Origin: FEN-1279 sp964501535
GTDB lineage: Bacteria > Bacteroidota > Ignavibacteria > Tepidaquicellales > Tepidaquicellaceae
Reading direction: 5' to 3'
Assembly (NCBI GenBank): GCA_964501535.1
Contig: CAZCSV010000001.1
Coordinates: 372,001-436,000 of the forward strand
DNA: 64,000 nucleotides
In this document: in pieces, positions 35,017 through 43,634 of the stretch
Position numbering within the stretch: position 1 is the stretch's first letter
Layout: every line of letters starts with the position of its first letter
Notes under the pieces: model-generated
The model's input: the letters and a program-made list of their open reading frames with translations, nothing else
Told to the model about the DNA's origin: nothing
Database searches by the model: none
Position numbers and translations under genes: made by a program

Positions 35017-35463
35017 ATGAACGTTAAGGATTTTAAACATAAAATACAAGTCCGGGTTAGAACCTTCGAAATAGATTCACAGGGAATTGTGCATAATTCC
35101 AATTATCTGAAATATCTCGAAATCGGCAGAATTGAATATATTAGAAACCTCGGATATAACATCAAATTAAAAGGTATCTTCGACGGTAATAGAAAAATCG
35201 TCGTTGTTCATAACTCTATGGACTATAAAGGATTCGCTTTTATCGATGATTTGCTTAATATCTATACTAAAATTTCCTGGATAAAAAATTCTAGCTTTTG
35301 TTTCGAGCAGATTATTGAAAAAGATGATGATAAATCAGTCGTCCTTGAGGGAAAGGGGATACTCGTTAATCTTAACTCTCAGACAAATTTGTCCGAAATT
35401 ATTGAAGATAAATTTATCAGGGAAATCGAAGATTTCGAAGGAAAAAAACTTAAAATTTCCTGA
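35017..35463 (+). CDS. Acyl-CoA thioesterase, 4HBT/YbgC-like hot-dog fold
   Basis: The 148-residue protein matches the 4-hydroxybenzoyl-CoA thioesterase pattern: VRTFEIDSQGIVHNSNYLKYLEIGRIEYIRNLGY, with the catalytic-type Asp (D at EIDSQG) and the His-Asn pair. It hydrolyses acyl-CoA thioesters; the physiological acyl group is unknown. It is a single gene with a strong terminator 49 nt downstream. Confidence 0.88.
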   Translation: MNVKDFKHKIQVRVRTFEIDSQGIVHNSNYLKYLEIGRIEYIRNLGYNIKLKGIFDGNRKIVVVHNSMDYKGFAFIDDLLNIYTKISWIKNSSFCFEQIIEKDDDKSVVLEGKGILVNLNSQTNLSEIIEDKFIREIEDFEGKKLKIS

Positions 35464-35511
35464 ATTTACCACCAAATCGTCAAAATAATTTATTATCTTA
35501 ATACATAAAGA

Positions 35512-35547
35512 AAAAAAGGCTGCAAATTTTACTTTGCAGCCTTTTTT
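35512..35547. terminator. Bidirectional terminator
   Basis: AAAAAAGGCTGCAAA (35512-35526) pairs with TTTGCAGCCTTTTTT, starting at 35533. It serves both the plus-strand thioesterase and the minus-strand sorting-domain gene that ends at 35575. Confidence 0.9.
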
Positions 35548-35574
35548 CTTGCTGTAAGAGTGTAGTATAAAGAA

Positions 35575-36474
35575 CTATTTTGCAAAAATCATTTTTTTCA
35601 CTTCCGTTCTGTCGTTTGCCTTTATCCTGTAAAAATAAATTCCGCTCGGTAAATCCGATGCGTTGAATTCTATTGTATATGTTCCGGGATTCTTGTTCTC
35701 ATCCACTAAAACTTTTACTTCCCGCCCTAACCTGTCGTATACCGTTAACTTTACGTATGCTGATTCTTTTAAGGTGTAACTTATCGTTGTGGTCGGATTG
35801 AATGGATTAGGATAATTCTTTGCCTCGAAATATGATTCGTTCTCCTTCTTGTCTTTTTCCTGAAATAATTCAGATAGATTATCCTTGCTTATTATCTCGG
35901 ATATCAATGCTATTCCTGATTCGAACTTTGAATCCTTGTAATTTTTTCCTGTCTCGAATTCGAACTGTATTGCTATCGCTTCTTCTTCTGTTACCGAAAA
36001 ATCGTCGTCGAAATTAGATACAATCTTGAAGTTCTCCTGGTCTAACTTTATCTTGATTTCCTTCCAGCCGCTGAAATTCATCGATAACGGCTTCGATACA
36101 AGCATTATGTCCTTGTCCTCATTGTATTTCTCGTTGTTGTCTATGTCGTATTGTAGCATTATCTTCACCGTTACATCGTTGGCTACTCCCTTGAACATTA
36201 CATTAATGTAATTTCTCGCTGAAAATAAAAACTCCTTGCTCTTTGTAATCTTCCCGATTACCGTCTTCGGCTTGATTATGTTCGATGTGAAAATATCCGC
36301 AAAACCGTTTTCCCTGTTGTCGGTTTCGTGAGAATATTTCATCTCTACGCCTCCCCAAGTCCAGCCGGGAAGGTCCTTTTTTGAAAAATCATCGAAAATA
36401 TTGCCCTGAGCTTGTATGTTTCTGTATGAAATTAAAATGAAAATTGAAAGAAAAAGAAATAAAGTTTTCTTCAT
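35575..36474 (-). CDS. Secreted protein with type IX sorting domain
   Basis: The 299-residue protein has a signal peptide (residues 1-22, ending NIQAQ). A passenger of about 190 residues is predicted to be beta-rich and resembles a carbohydrate-binding or jelly-roll module (GWKEIKIKLDQENF). A sorting domain runs from about 215 (KNYPNPFNPTTTISYTL...GIYFYRIKANDRTEVKKMIFAK). Export by the type IX system follows from the domain. The passenger family is not identified. Confidence 0.82.
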   Translation of the reverse strand: MKKTLFLFLSIFILISYRNIQAQGNIFDDFSKKDLPGWTWGGVEMKYSHETDNRENGFADIFTSNIIKPKTVIGKITKSKEFLFSARNYINVMFKGVANDVTVKIMLQYDIDNNEKYNEDKDIMLVSKPLSMNFSGWKEIKIKLDQENFKIVSNFDDDFSVTEEEAIAIQFEFETGKNYKDSKFESGIALISEIISKDNLSELFQEKDKKENESYFEAKNYPNPFNPTTTISYTLKESAYVKLTVYDRLGREVKVLVDENKNPGTYTIEFNASDLPSGIYFYRIKANDRTEVKKMIFAK

Positions 36475-36505
36475 TTTAAAATTTTAGTTTATGGAAAAAA
36501 GTGAA

Positions 36506-36907
36506 TTATTTGAGCAGTGTCATTTTCTTCACCGAGGTGAAACCGTTTATCTGTAACTTGTACAGATATACACCCGATGTCAATTCGGAACCGTCAAATT
36601 CGACTTCATATCGTCCCGGTGTCTGAACTTCACTGACCAACACCTTTATGACTTGACCAACTAAGTTATATACCTGAAGCGTTACCTGTCCTTCGTAATT
36701 GATCCTGTAACTGATTTTCGTCGTGGGATTAAACGGATTTGGGTAATTCTGATATAATTTGTAGTCGTTTGCTGTACCTATCGAGGTCTCTGTATCATCT
36801 CCGTTAATCGGATTGTAGAAGTGTTTATTATTACCGGTAGCAAAATTATACCCGATAAAAAGAAACACCAAAACAAAAACAATATTAAAATATTTGGTCT
36901 TCATCAT
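36506..36907 (-). CDS. Minimal type IX sorting-domain protein
   Basis: The 133-residue protein consists of a signal peptide (about 1-25), a short polar linker (about 26-48) and a complete sorting domain (YQNYPNPFNPTTKISYRI...GVYLYKLQINGFTSVKKMTLLK). There is almost no passenger. It lies 32 nt upstream of the 299-residue sorting-domain gene, so both may be one transcript. It could be a truncated cargo gene or a small adaptor-like product. Confidence 0.8.
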   Translation of the reverse strand: MMKTKYFNIVFVLVFLFIGYNFATGNNKHFYNPINGDDTETSIGTANDYKLYQNYPNPFNPTTKISYRINYEGQVTLQVYNLVGQVIKVLVSEVQTPGRYEVEFDGSELTSGVYLYKLQINGFTSVKKMTLLK

Positions 36908-36986
36908 TTAGTGTTTAAAATATAAACATCTTAATTTATTTTTACAAGTAAAAAATTCGGTCGAAACCTTCATTTTCTTTAAAATT

Positions 36987-37020
36987 TGCGTGTCCCTGAT
37001 ATACTTTTCAGGAACACGCA
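36987..37020 (-). terminator. Hairpin after degP
   Basis: TGCGTGTCCCTGA pairs with TCAGGAACACGCA (one mismatch) around an 8-nt loop, 16 nt past the degP stop on the minus strand. It is followed by AAATTTTAAAG rather than a clean T-run, so termination is probable but not certain. Confidence 0.6.
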
Positions 37021-37035
37021 CATATTCATTGTTTT

Positions 37036-38532
37036 CTATTGGATTTCCAGAGCTATTAACCTGATATCCTTGTTAGGCGTTATTGCCTTTAATACAAGTA
37101 TGTCTCCCTTGCCTTTCTTGTTTATCAGTGAAGCAAACTGGTCTGTACTCTCTATCTTCGTTTTGTCTGCCTCGAGTATCACATATCCTGCCCTTAAACC
37201 CCTGTTGAATGCTTCCGAATAATTCGATACGGCTTTCACTATTACTCCGTTCTCTATGTCGTAATCCCTCTTTATACTGCTCGTTATGTCTGAAACGCTG
37301 AATCCTGCTTCTTCAAAATTCTTCGTTTTTAATTCCGAATCATTCTCGTTTCCCTGATTGTTTTCCACTAATGCCTGAGAATCATCCCTCGGCTTTAATT
37401 TCACAGGTATGCTTATCGTCTTACCATCCCTGAATATCGATAATGTTACCTGCTCACCGGGTTTATGAGAACCTATTATCGTCTGTAACTGATTCGCCGC
37501 ATTCACTTCCTTTCCGTCTACACTTAATATTACATCACCGGTCTTTACTCCCGCTTCATCTCCCGCTCCGCCTTTTAATACGTTCTGTACAAGAACTCCT
37601 CTCGCTTTGTCCAATCCTAATCCCTTCGCTTCCTTCGTGTCTACATCCTTTATCGATACACCGATGTATCCTCTCTCTATTTTACCAGATTTTATTAGCT
37701 CGGATGCAACGCTTTTTACAAGATTTATCGGAATCGCAAAACCGTATCCCTGATAATATCCGTTCGTCGTCTGAATTGCCGCATTTATCCCGATTACCAT
37801 ACCGTTTATGTCCACTAATGCTCCGCCGCTGTTTCCCGGATTTATCGCCGCATCTGTCTGTATGAAATTGTTTATTGCATACGTATCTCCGCTTACGTTT
37901 ACATTCCTCCCTAATGCTGATATTATTCCCGCCGTCACAGTGTTATTCAATCCTAATGGATTCCCGACAGCTAATACCCATTGACCGACTTGTACATCAT
38001 CTGAATTTCCAACCGACGCTACAGAAAGATTATCTGCTTCAATCTTGATTACCGCTATGTCCGTATTCGGGTCTGTTCCTACTAACTTTGCCGTGAACTC
38101 TCTCTTGTCCGTTAATATTACCCTTATGCCTTTATCGGATGCATCCTTTACTACGTGATTGTTCGTTACTATGTATCCGTCCTTGCTTATTATCACTCCC
38201 GAACCAGAACCGTGCTGCGGTGGCTGCTCCATCCTGAAATCAGGTCCGAAAAAGAACTCGAATGGCTGATTCTGCTTTTTGTCGTTCTTCTTTGCCGATG
38301 TCGTTACATCTATGAATACTACGGAGGGAGTTACCGTCTTCGATATCTCTACGAATGCATCGTTTAACCCTTTTATGTTCTGATTTGCCGTTATAGGCGT
38401 GTCAGTCCTGAAATCGATTTGCGAACCGGCAATTAACTTCTTTATTCCGTTTAAATTTGCTACAAGAATAGCTGAAAAGAATAATACTACAACTACCGTT
38501 AAGGCGCTGATGATTATTGATTTCTTTGACAT
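37036..38532 (-). CDS. degP: DegP/HtrA-family periplasmic serine protease
   Basis: The 498-residue protein has an N-terminal membrane anchor or signal (VVVVLFFSAILV) and a trypsin-like domain with an intact triad: His126 (TNNHVV), Asp158 (DPNTDIAVI) and Ser235 (NPGNSGGAL). Two PDZ domains follow, at about 280-370 (RGYIGVSIKDVD...GDVILSVDGKEV) and 410-495. It degrades or refolds misfolded envelope proteins. A clear AAGGAG precedes the ATG. Confidence 0.96.
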   Translation of the reverse strand: MSKKSIIISALTVVVVLFFSAILVANLNGIKKLIAGSQIDFRTDTPITANQNIKGLNDAFVEISKTVTPSVVFIDVTTSAKKNDKKQNQPFEFFFGPDFRMEQPPQHGSGSGVIISKDGYIVTNNHVVKDASDKGIRVILTDKREFTAKLVGTDPNTDIAVIKIEADNLSVASVGNSDDVQVGQWVLAVGNPLGLNNTVTAGIISALGRNVNVSGDTYAINNFIQTDAAINPGNSGGALVDINGMVIGINAAIQTTNGYYQGYGFAIPINLVKSVASELIKSGKIERGYIGVSIKDVDTKEAKGLGLDKARGVLVQNVLKGGAGDEAGVKTGDVILSVDGKEVNAANQLQTIIGSHKPGEQVTLSIFRDGKTISIPVKLKPRDDSQALVENNQGNENDSELKTKNFEEAGFSVSDITSSIKRDYDIENGVIVKAVSNYSEAFNRGLRAGYVILEADKTKIESTDQFASLINKKGKGDILVLKAITPNKDIRLIALEIQ

Positions 38533-38597
38533 TTTAATATTCTCCTTAATTATTTTTTTTGCTTTTTAAAAAAAGTTGCTTTAAGCAATAAAAATTT

Positions 38598-39290
38598 TTA
38601 CATATCCAAAATTTCGTTTAAAAAATTGTTCGTTTTTAAAAAATTAAATTTATTGTAATTTGTTGCATAAAAATTTATTATCATCCTGTTTAGATGCTTT
38701 GTATCCTCAATCCTTACATAATCATTATCGATTTCACCGATTTCCTTATCCCTGAATAATCTCAGATATTCCGCTTGCTCTTCATTGATTTTATATCCCG
38801 TATCCTTGGCAAAAGTTCCGTTCGATACGTAAGATAAAAAATCCAGTCCCTGTACTACGGATAACCTGTACATAAAATATAACAAAACAAAACCATAATT
38901 TGTTTTCGCTCTTTCGAGATAATCGAAAACATTCTTTAAAAGAACAAATGCATTGTGGCTCGTATCGTATTCCTCCGATGTCTTGTTCAAAATCTCAAGC
39001 ATGTTGTATCCTGTCGCAAGCTTGCCTAAATCCGATTTAACGCCGTTATATTGGCAAATTATTTCCGCCTTGCTTATTACCTGCAGACTCCTGCTGTCCT
39101 TCTTGTTTAAAAATACATTTATCAGATTCATGTTCTCGTATACTCCGCTTTGCCTTGCCTTTACATTCCTTACACCTTTTACTATCGCATTGAACTTTCC
39201 GGAATTCCTGCTGTATAATGTAATGATCTTACTCGATTCTCCGTACCTGAAACCATTCAAAATAAACGCTTCCGATTCTATTAATCCCAT
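38598..39290 (-). CDS. recO: DNA repair protein RecO
   Basis: The 230-residue protein begins with the RecO OB-fold pattern (ESEAFILNGFRYGESSKIITLYSRNSGKFNAIVKGVRN) and continues as a helical domain. RecO works with RecR to load RecA onto SSB-coated single-stranded DNA. The zinc-finger cysteines found in some RecO proteins are absent. It is a single gene, 65 nt downstream of the degP start on the same strand. Confidence 0.9.
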   Translation of the reverse strand: MGLIESEAFILNGFRYGESSKIITLYSRNSGKFNAIVKGVRNVKARQSGVYENMNLINVFLNKKDSRSLQVISKAEIICQYNGVKSDLGKLATGYNMLEILNKTSEEYDTSHNAFVLLKNVFDYLERAKTNYGFVLLYFMYRLSVVQGLDFLSYVSNGTFAKDTGYKINEEQAEYLRLFRDKEIGEIDNDYVRIEDTKHLNRMIINFYATNYNKFNFLKTNNFLNEILDM

Positions 39291-39329
39291 ACGAATTTTT
39301 TTAAAAAAATGTTTCGTTTAATGAACAAA

Positions 39330-39432
39330 AAGACTACAAAAGTCTGTAACTAACTTTCAAAACACTGGAAAATAAACAATAAATATTTTTTATTAACAAA
39401 TTATTTTGCATAAAAAAGACTTTTGTAGTCTT
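39330..39432. repeat. Inverted repeat, copy 2 of the ACTACAAAAGTCT family
   Basis: AAGACTACAAAAGTCT (39330-39345) and its exact complement (39417-39432) form a 16-bp stem around 71 nt. The arm core is shared with 28344-28428, while the interiors differ. It lies between recO and the kinase gene; the T-rich 3' side allows a terminator role. Confidence 0.7.
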
Positions 39433-39446
39433 AAATTTATTTTTTT

Positions 39447-40367
39447 TTAAATGCTGATTTCTTTAAAATTTGTTAGTGTTTTAAATTCTCTGAGCCTATT
39501 CATAATTTTTTCATTATCGAGTTTTCTCAGTCCTTCTAGCGAAAATTCCTCGACCGATAGGGAAGCCATAACACTTCCGAATACTACCGCAAGCTTTAAA
39601 TTATCGAACGATAAATCCTTTGTCCTGTCTATCCAGCCCATAAATCCTCCCGCAAATGAATCTCCCGCTCCCGTCGGGTCAACCACTCGCTCGAGAGGGA
39701 AGGCGGGTACTATGAAAATATTGTTTTCATTGAATAACATCGCCCCGTGCTCTCCCTTTTTTATAATCAGAATCTTCGGACCGTATTCCATTATCTTCTT
39801 TGCCGCTGTTAGTAAATTATTTTCTCCCGTCAAAAGCCTCGCCTCCGAATCGTTTACCATAATCACATTCACCATCTTCAGTACTTTATCCAGCGCCGGC
39901 CTGTTTCCTTCTATCCAGAAATTCATCGTGTCTATCATCACCAGCTTCGGCTTCACTATCTGTTTAATCACTTTTTCCTGTATTACTGGGTCAATGTTCC
40001 CGAGACAAATGTATTCCGTCTTGCTGAACTTCTCCGAAATCTTCGGATTCAAAAACGCAAGTGCGTTTAAATCCGTCGTAATCGTATCCCTCTGGTTCAT
40101 ATCCGTATGGTAAACCCCGTGCCAATGAAATGTCTTCGTGTCTTTTAAAAATTCGACACCCGATGTATCTATGTTTCTCGTTCTGAAATATTCGATTTCT
40201 TTCTGCGGAAAATCATATCCCACTATCCCTACAAGCCTGATGTCACTTGTTAAATAACTCGCCGCTGTTGAAATAAATGTTGCCGAACCCCCAAGCGTGT
40301 ATTCCTGCTTGCCAAAAGGCGTTTCTATCGTGTCTAATGCTAAAGTGCCAATCACTAAAAGACTCAT
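39447..40367 (-). CDS. PfkB-family sugar/nucleoside kinase
   Basis: The 306-residue ribokinase-fold protein has the N-terminal GGSATFISTAASYL substrate motif and the C-terminal DPTGAGDSFAGGFMGW motif with the catalytic Asp. The family phosphorylates sugars or nucleosides, and the substrate cannot be read from motifs. The N-terminal VIGTLALDTIETPFGK variant is shared with kinases annotated as adenosine or ribokinase-like. It is a single gene with a repeat region upstream. Confidence 0.88.
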   Translation of the reverse strand: MSLLVIGTLALDTIETPFGKQEYTLGGSATFISTAASYLTSDIRLVGIVGYDFPQKEIEYFRTRNIDTSGVEFLKDTKTFHWHGVYHTDMNQRDTITTDLNALAFLNPKISEKFSKTEYICLGNIDPVIQEKVIKQIVKPKLVMIDTMNFWIEGNRPALDKVLKMVNVIMVNDSEARLLTGENNLLTAAKKIMEYGPKILIIKKGEHGAMLFNENNIFIVPAFPLERVVDPTGAGDSFAGGFMGWIDRTKDLSFDNLKLAVVFGSVMASLSVEEFSLEGLRKLDNEKIMNRLREFKTLTNFKEISI

Positions 40368-40384
40368 ATTTTATATAAAATTAA

Positions 40385-40970
40385 ATGGATTTAATAAAAA
40401 ATTTGTGTAAAAATAAAAAGAATAGGAGGTTTATTCAATGTCAAAAGAACAGCTTTGAGTTTGGTAGCGTAAAGAATAGGAAGTTTATTCGATGTCAAAA
40501 TAGCAGTAATTGAGTTCGATAGCGTTTAAAAAAGAGTAAAAATAATAAAGCACTCCGTAGGAGTGCAATATCAGTGATACAGTGTTTGAGTTTGCTAGCG
40601 TAAAGAATAGGAGGTTTATTCGATGTCAAAATGGCAGTGTACTGGTTTGATAGCATAAAGAATAGGAGGTTTATTCAATATCAGTAACATCTGATTTTCA
40701 CGATACCTGACTCCAGAGGAGTCCAATATCAGTAACACTTATTTATTCAAAATACGGACTCCGTAGGAGTCCAATATCAGTAACACAAATTAACAAAAAA
40801 CTGACTCCGGAGGAGTCCAATATCAGTAACACAAATTAACAAAAAACTGACTCCGGAGGAGTCCAATATCAGTAACAAATTATTCATCTTTACCTGACTC
40901 CGCTAGGAGTCAAATATCAGTAAAATGAATATAATCCATGCAAAACGACTCCGGAGGAGTCAAACATAGT
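40385..40970 (+). repeat. Mixed repeat array upstream of the DUF3467 gene
   Basis: The array contains two repeat types. One is AATAGGAGGTTTATTCGATG preceded by TAGCGTAAAG, found about four times at 40425-40680. The other is a hairpin ACTCCGnAGGAGT with tail AATATCAGTAA, found about seven times from 40551 to 40962 with a period near 46 nt. A terminus-like GATAGCGTTTAAAAAAGAG at 40517 matches the left end of the 55726 element. The 747-nt gap 40368-41114 holds no gene. Confidence 0.85.
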
Positions 40971-41114
40971 TTTATGTAAATTGTATTTTAATAATTTAAA
41001 ATTTTATTATAGTTAAAGAATAAACTTAGTGAACTCATTATATCAAATTCATAGACTAATATACTTTGAATGTTTATTTTATTTGTGTTATTTTAAAAAA
41101 AAAACTAAAATTTT

Positions 41115-41444
41115 ATGTCAGAAAATCAACCGCAACAACAGCAAATAAACGTCGAACTGGGGGAGAAGGAAGCTGAAGGCTCCTACGCTAATCTCGTTAT
41201 AATTTCCCATTCTCCCGCTGAATTTATATTCGATTTTACTCGTTTATTACCGGGAATTCCTAAAGCAAAGGTCCATTCCCGCATTATTATGACCCCTCAG
41301 CATTCAAAAATGTTCCTTGCCGCACTTAAAGAAAATATCGAGAAATATGAAAATAGCTTTGGCGAAATCCAGACTATGGGAGCTATGAACGAAAATGCTA
41401 TGGGCTTCCGTATACCCCAAAAAGGAAACGAAAAAATAAATTAA
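41115..41444 (+). CDS. DUF3467 domain protein
   Basis: The 109-residue protein has a glutamine-rich N-terminus followed by the DUF3467 pattern YANLVIISHSPAEFIFDF...KAKVHSRIIMTPQHSKMFLAALKENIEKYE. The family is widespread in Bacteroidota and other phyla without an assigned function. A repeat array lies upstream and lptG converges downstream. Confidence 0.85.
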   Translation: MSENQPQQQQINVELGEKEAEGSYANLVIISHSPAEFIFDFTRLLPGIPKAKVHSRIIMTPQHSKMFLAALKENIEKYENSFGEIQTMGAMNENAMGFRIPQKGNEKIN

Positions 41445-41573
41445 GAATGCTGAATTCAGAATGTTTAATATATACTATATATTACTTTAAATAAATAAGT
41501 TAAAAACAATAAAAATTAATAGTTAATATAATTAATATAAAGCTATTTATATTAATTATGATTCAAATTGTTT

Positions 41574-42683
41574 TTAGTTGTTCTGTGTCCTGAAAAAATA
41601 GAATAGGGAAATAGTGAAAAAGAGAATATTAGCCAGCCAGGCTGTTAATATAGGATTTAAATCACCGTTATAACCGAATACCTGCGAAATCTTAACGAAT
41701 CCAAGGTATAAAAAGCTTACTATTATGCTTATCCCGAATTGTAAAGCCGCTCCGCCCTTGCGCCTGTTCGCAGAAACCGATACACCGAATAGTATCGTTA
41801 CAAGCGATGCGAACGGAAATGAAATTATCGAATAATAATCTACTTTCTCCTTGGACGCACTCTGTCCGCTCGCTTCTAAATTCTCTATGAATTCCTTGAA
41901 CTCCGTCAACGGAAGCTCCTCTGGCTTGAAATCCTTCTTTATTATTAAATCCGGGTCTACTGTTATCTTTTTTATCTCTTCTATGCTTGATATGTAAATT
42001 TCTTTGATAAATTGCAGATTTTCATTGCTTTTTCCAATAAAATCACGCCTGTATAAATTCATCATTTTCCAGTCCTTCTTCGTCGAATCCCATATCATCT
42101 CTCTTGCATCGAACCTGTTTGTTAATACAAGCAGTGAATCTTTGTTGAATATCTGTATCGATACATTATTGCATTTTTGTGCTATTTTGTCGTATGAACC
42201 AATCACTATTATCCTGTTCACTCTGTCCTGAAAATATATGTTCGGTATTACACTTGCCACGGGATGACGCCCCAATACCGTCCTCTCGAAATTGAATTTT
42301 AACCTGTTGCTCTTCGGTACAATCCAGCCGTTAAAATATATCGCGAATAATGTTATAATTATTCCGAATAACATTATCGGCACAAGATATCTGTAAATGC
42401 TTATCCCGGCCGAACGCATCGCCGTGAACTCGGAGAAATTGATGAATCTGCTTATCGTGAATAAAGAGGCGAGTAACATTCCTACAGGCGTTATTAATTT
42501 TAATATATCCGGTATTAAATAAGTATAAAACTCCACTACCTGAAAAATACTTAAACGCCTGTCTAAGAACCTGTCTAAGTTTTCGAATAAATCGACAAGT
42601 ACGAATATTAATATAAAACATAATAAACCAAATACGAAATTCTGTACGAAATGCCTTAATATGTATCTGTCTATTAACTTCAC
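41574..42683 (-). CDS. lptG: LptF/LptG-type permease of the LPS transporter
   Basis: The 369-residue YjgP/YjgQ-family protein has six transmembrane helices, three at each end, with a periplasmic beta-jellyroll between. Visible motifs are IDRYILRHFVQNF, PVGMLLASLFTISRF...SEFTAMRSAGISIYR and PKSNRLKFNFE. It is part of the LptBFG ABC machine extracting LPS from the inner membrane. LptF and LptG cannot be separated with certainty; the symbol is the best guess. The start is GTG at 42683. Confidence 0.88.
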   Translation of the reverse strand: MKLIDRYILRHFVQNFVFGLLCFILIFVLVDLFENLDRFLDRRLSIFQVVEFYTYLIPDILKLITPVGMLLASLFTISRFINFSEFTAMRSAGISIYRYLVPIMLFGIIITLFAIYFNGWIVPKSNRLKFNFERTVLGRHPVASVIPNIYFQDRVNRIIVIGSYDKIAQKCNNVSIQIFNKDSLLVLTNRFDAREMIWDSTKKDWKMMNLYRRDFIGKSNENLQFIKEIYISSIEEIKKITVDPDLIIKKDFKPEELPLTEFKEFIENLEASGQSASKEKVDYYSIISFPFASLVTILFGVSVSANRRKGGAALQFGISIIVSFLYLGFVKISQVFGYNGDLNPILTAWLANILFFTISLFYFFRTQNN

Positions 42684-42879
42684 AATGCAAATATAAACAA
42701 AAAGGGATATTTAAAAAATTTAAAAATTATCCGTTTTATATTAAAAACTGTTATATAATATATATTATGTAAAGTCGTATATATTATTTATTTCAATCCT
42801 TATATATTATAATTTATCCCCTGCGTCTATCCTATCCATATTCATACATCTTTCATTTGTAACATTGCCGCTTTTAATA

Positions 42880-43276
42880 CGGACTCCGTCAGGTCGATGG
42901 CTCGCCGTGGCGAGATTCCAATATCAGTAACACTTATTTATTCAAAATACGGACTCCGTTAGGAGTCCAATATCAGTAACACATGCTTTCTCTGTAATCG
43001 GACTCCGTTAGGAGTCCAATATCAGTAACACCTACTTTCCTATCAATCTGACTCCGTTAGGAGTCCAATATCAGTAACACCTACTTTCCTATCAATCGGA
43101 CTCCGCTAGGAGTCCAATATCAGTAACATTTACTCTCCCGGTAATCCGACTCCGTTAGGAGTCCAATATCAGTAACACCTACTTTCCTATCAATCGGACT
43201 CCGCTAGGAGTCCAATATCAGTAACATTTACTCTCCCGGTAATCCGACTCCGCTAGGAGTCCAATATCAGTAACAT
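42880..43276 (+). repeat. Array of eight hairpin-tail repeats in the nuoK upstream region
   Basis: Eight units with a period of about 49 nt carry GGACTCCGYTAGGAGTCC, a 7-8-bp stem, and the tail AATATCAGTAACA. The intervening 15-17 nt come in only about three versions (CCTACTTTCCTATCAAT, TTTACTCTCCCGGTAAT and others), and these also repeat. The first unit is altered by a GATGGCTCGCCGTGGCGAG insertion. The array ends 44 nt before the nuoK ATG. The rest of the gap (42684-42879) shows nothing recognisable. Confidence 0.92.
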
Positions 43277-43319
43277 TTATAGATTTTTTTTGATTTTATA
43301 TTTTTTTATTTTATTGATT

Positions 43320-43622
43320 ATGTTTAGTCTGAATTATTTCTTGATTCTCAGCGCCATTCTCTTTACCGTAGGTATTATTGGAGTATTGGTTAGACGTAAT
43401 GCCATTATTATCTTTATGTCTGTAGAATTAATGTTGAATTCCATTAATCTCTCTCTGGTTTCTTTTTCCGCTTTTATGGGAAACGCTACAGGTCAGATTT
43501 TTGTTTTCTTCGTTATGGCTGTGGCCGCCGCTGAAGCGGCTGTAGGTCTCGCTATAGTTATCTCTTTGTATAGAAATAAAGAAACCCTTAATATCGACGA
43601 AATTAACATTCTCAAATGGTAA
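43320..43622 (+). CDS. nuoK: NADH-quinone oxidoreductase subunit K
   Basis: The 100-residue protein from ATG 43320 (a TTG ten codons upstream is open but would give an atypically long product) has three transmembrane helices. It carries the NuoK signature GVLVRRNAIIIFMSVELMLNSINL with the conserved glutamate in helix 2. It is a proton-channel subunit of the complex I membrane arm. nuoL follows after 12 nt. Confidence 0.95.
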   Translation: MFSLNYFLILSAILFTVGIIGVLVRRNAIIIFMSVELMLNSINLSLVSFSAFMGNATGQIFVFFVMAVAAAEAAVGLAIVISLYRNKETLNIDEINILKW

Positions 43623-43634
43623 AAATTACTGATA

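Noticed and set aside
39451..40113. 220-residue frame antisense to the PfkB kinase
   Set aside because: It is a shadow of a well-supported kinase gene.
42880..43276. Possible CRISPR array (regular 49-nt period with hairpin repeats)
   Set aside because: The spacers are only about 15-17 nt and themselves recur in a few versions, the repeats vary, and no cas gene is present in the window.
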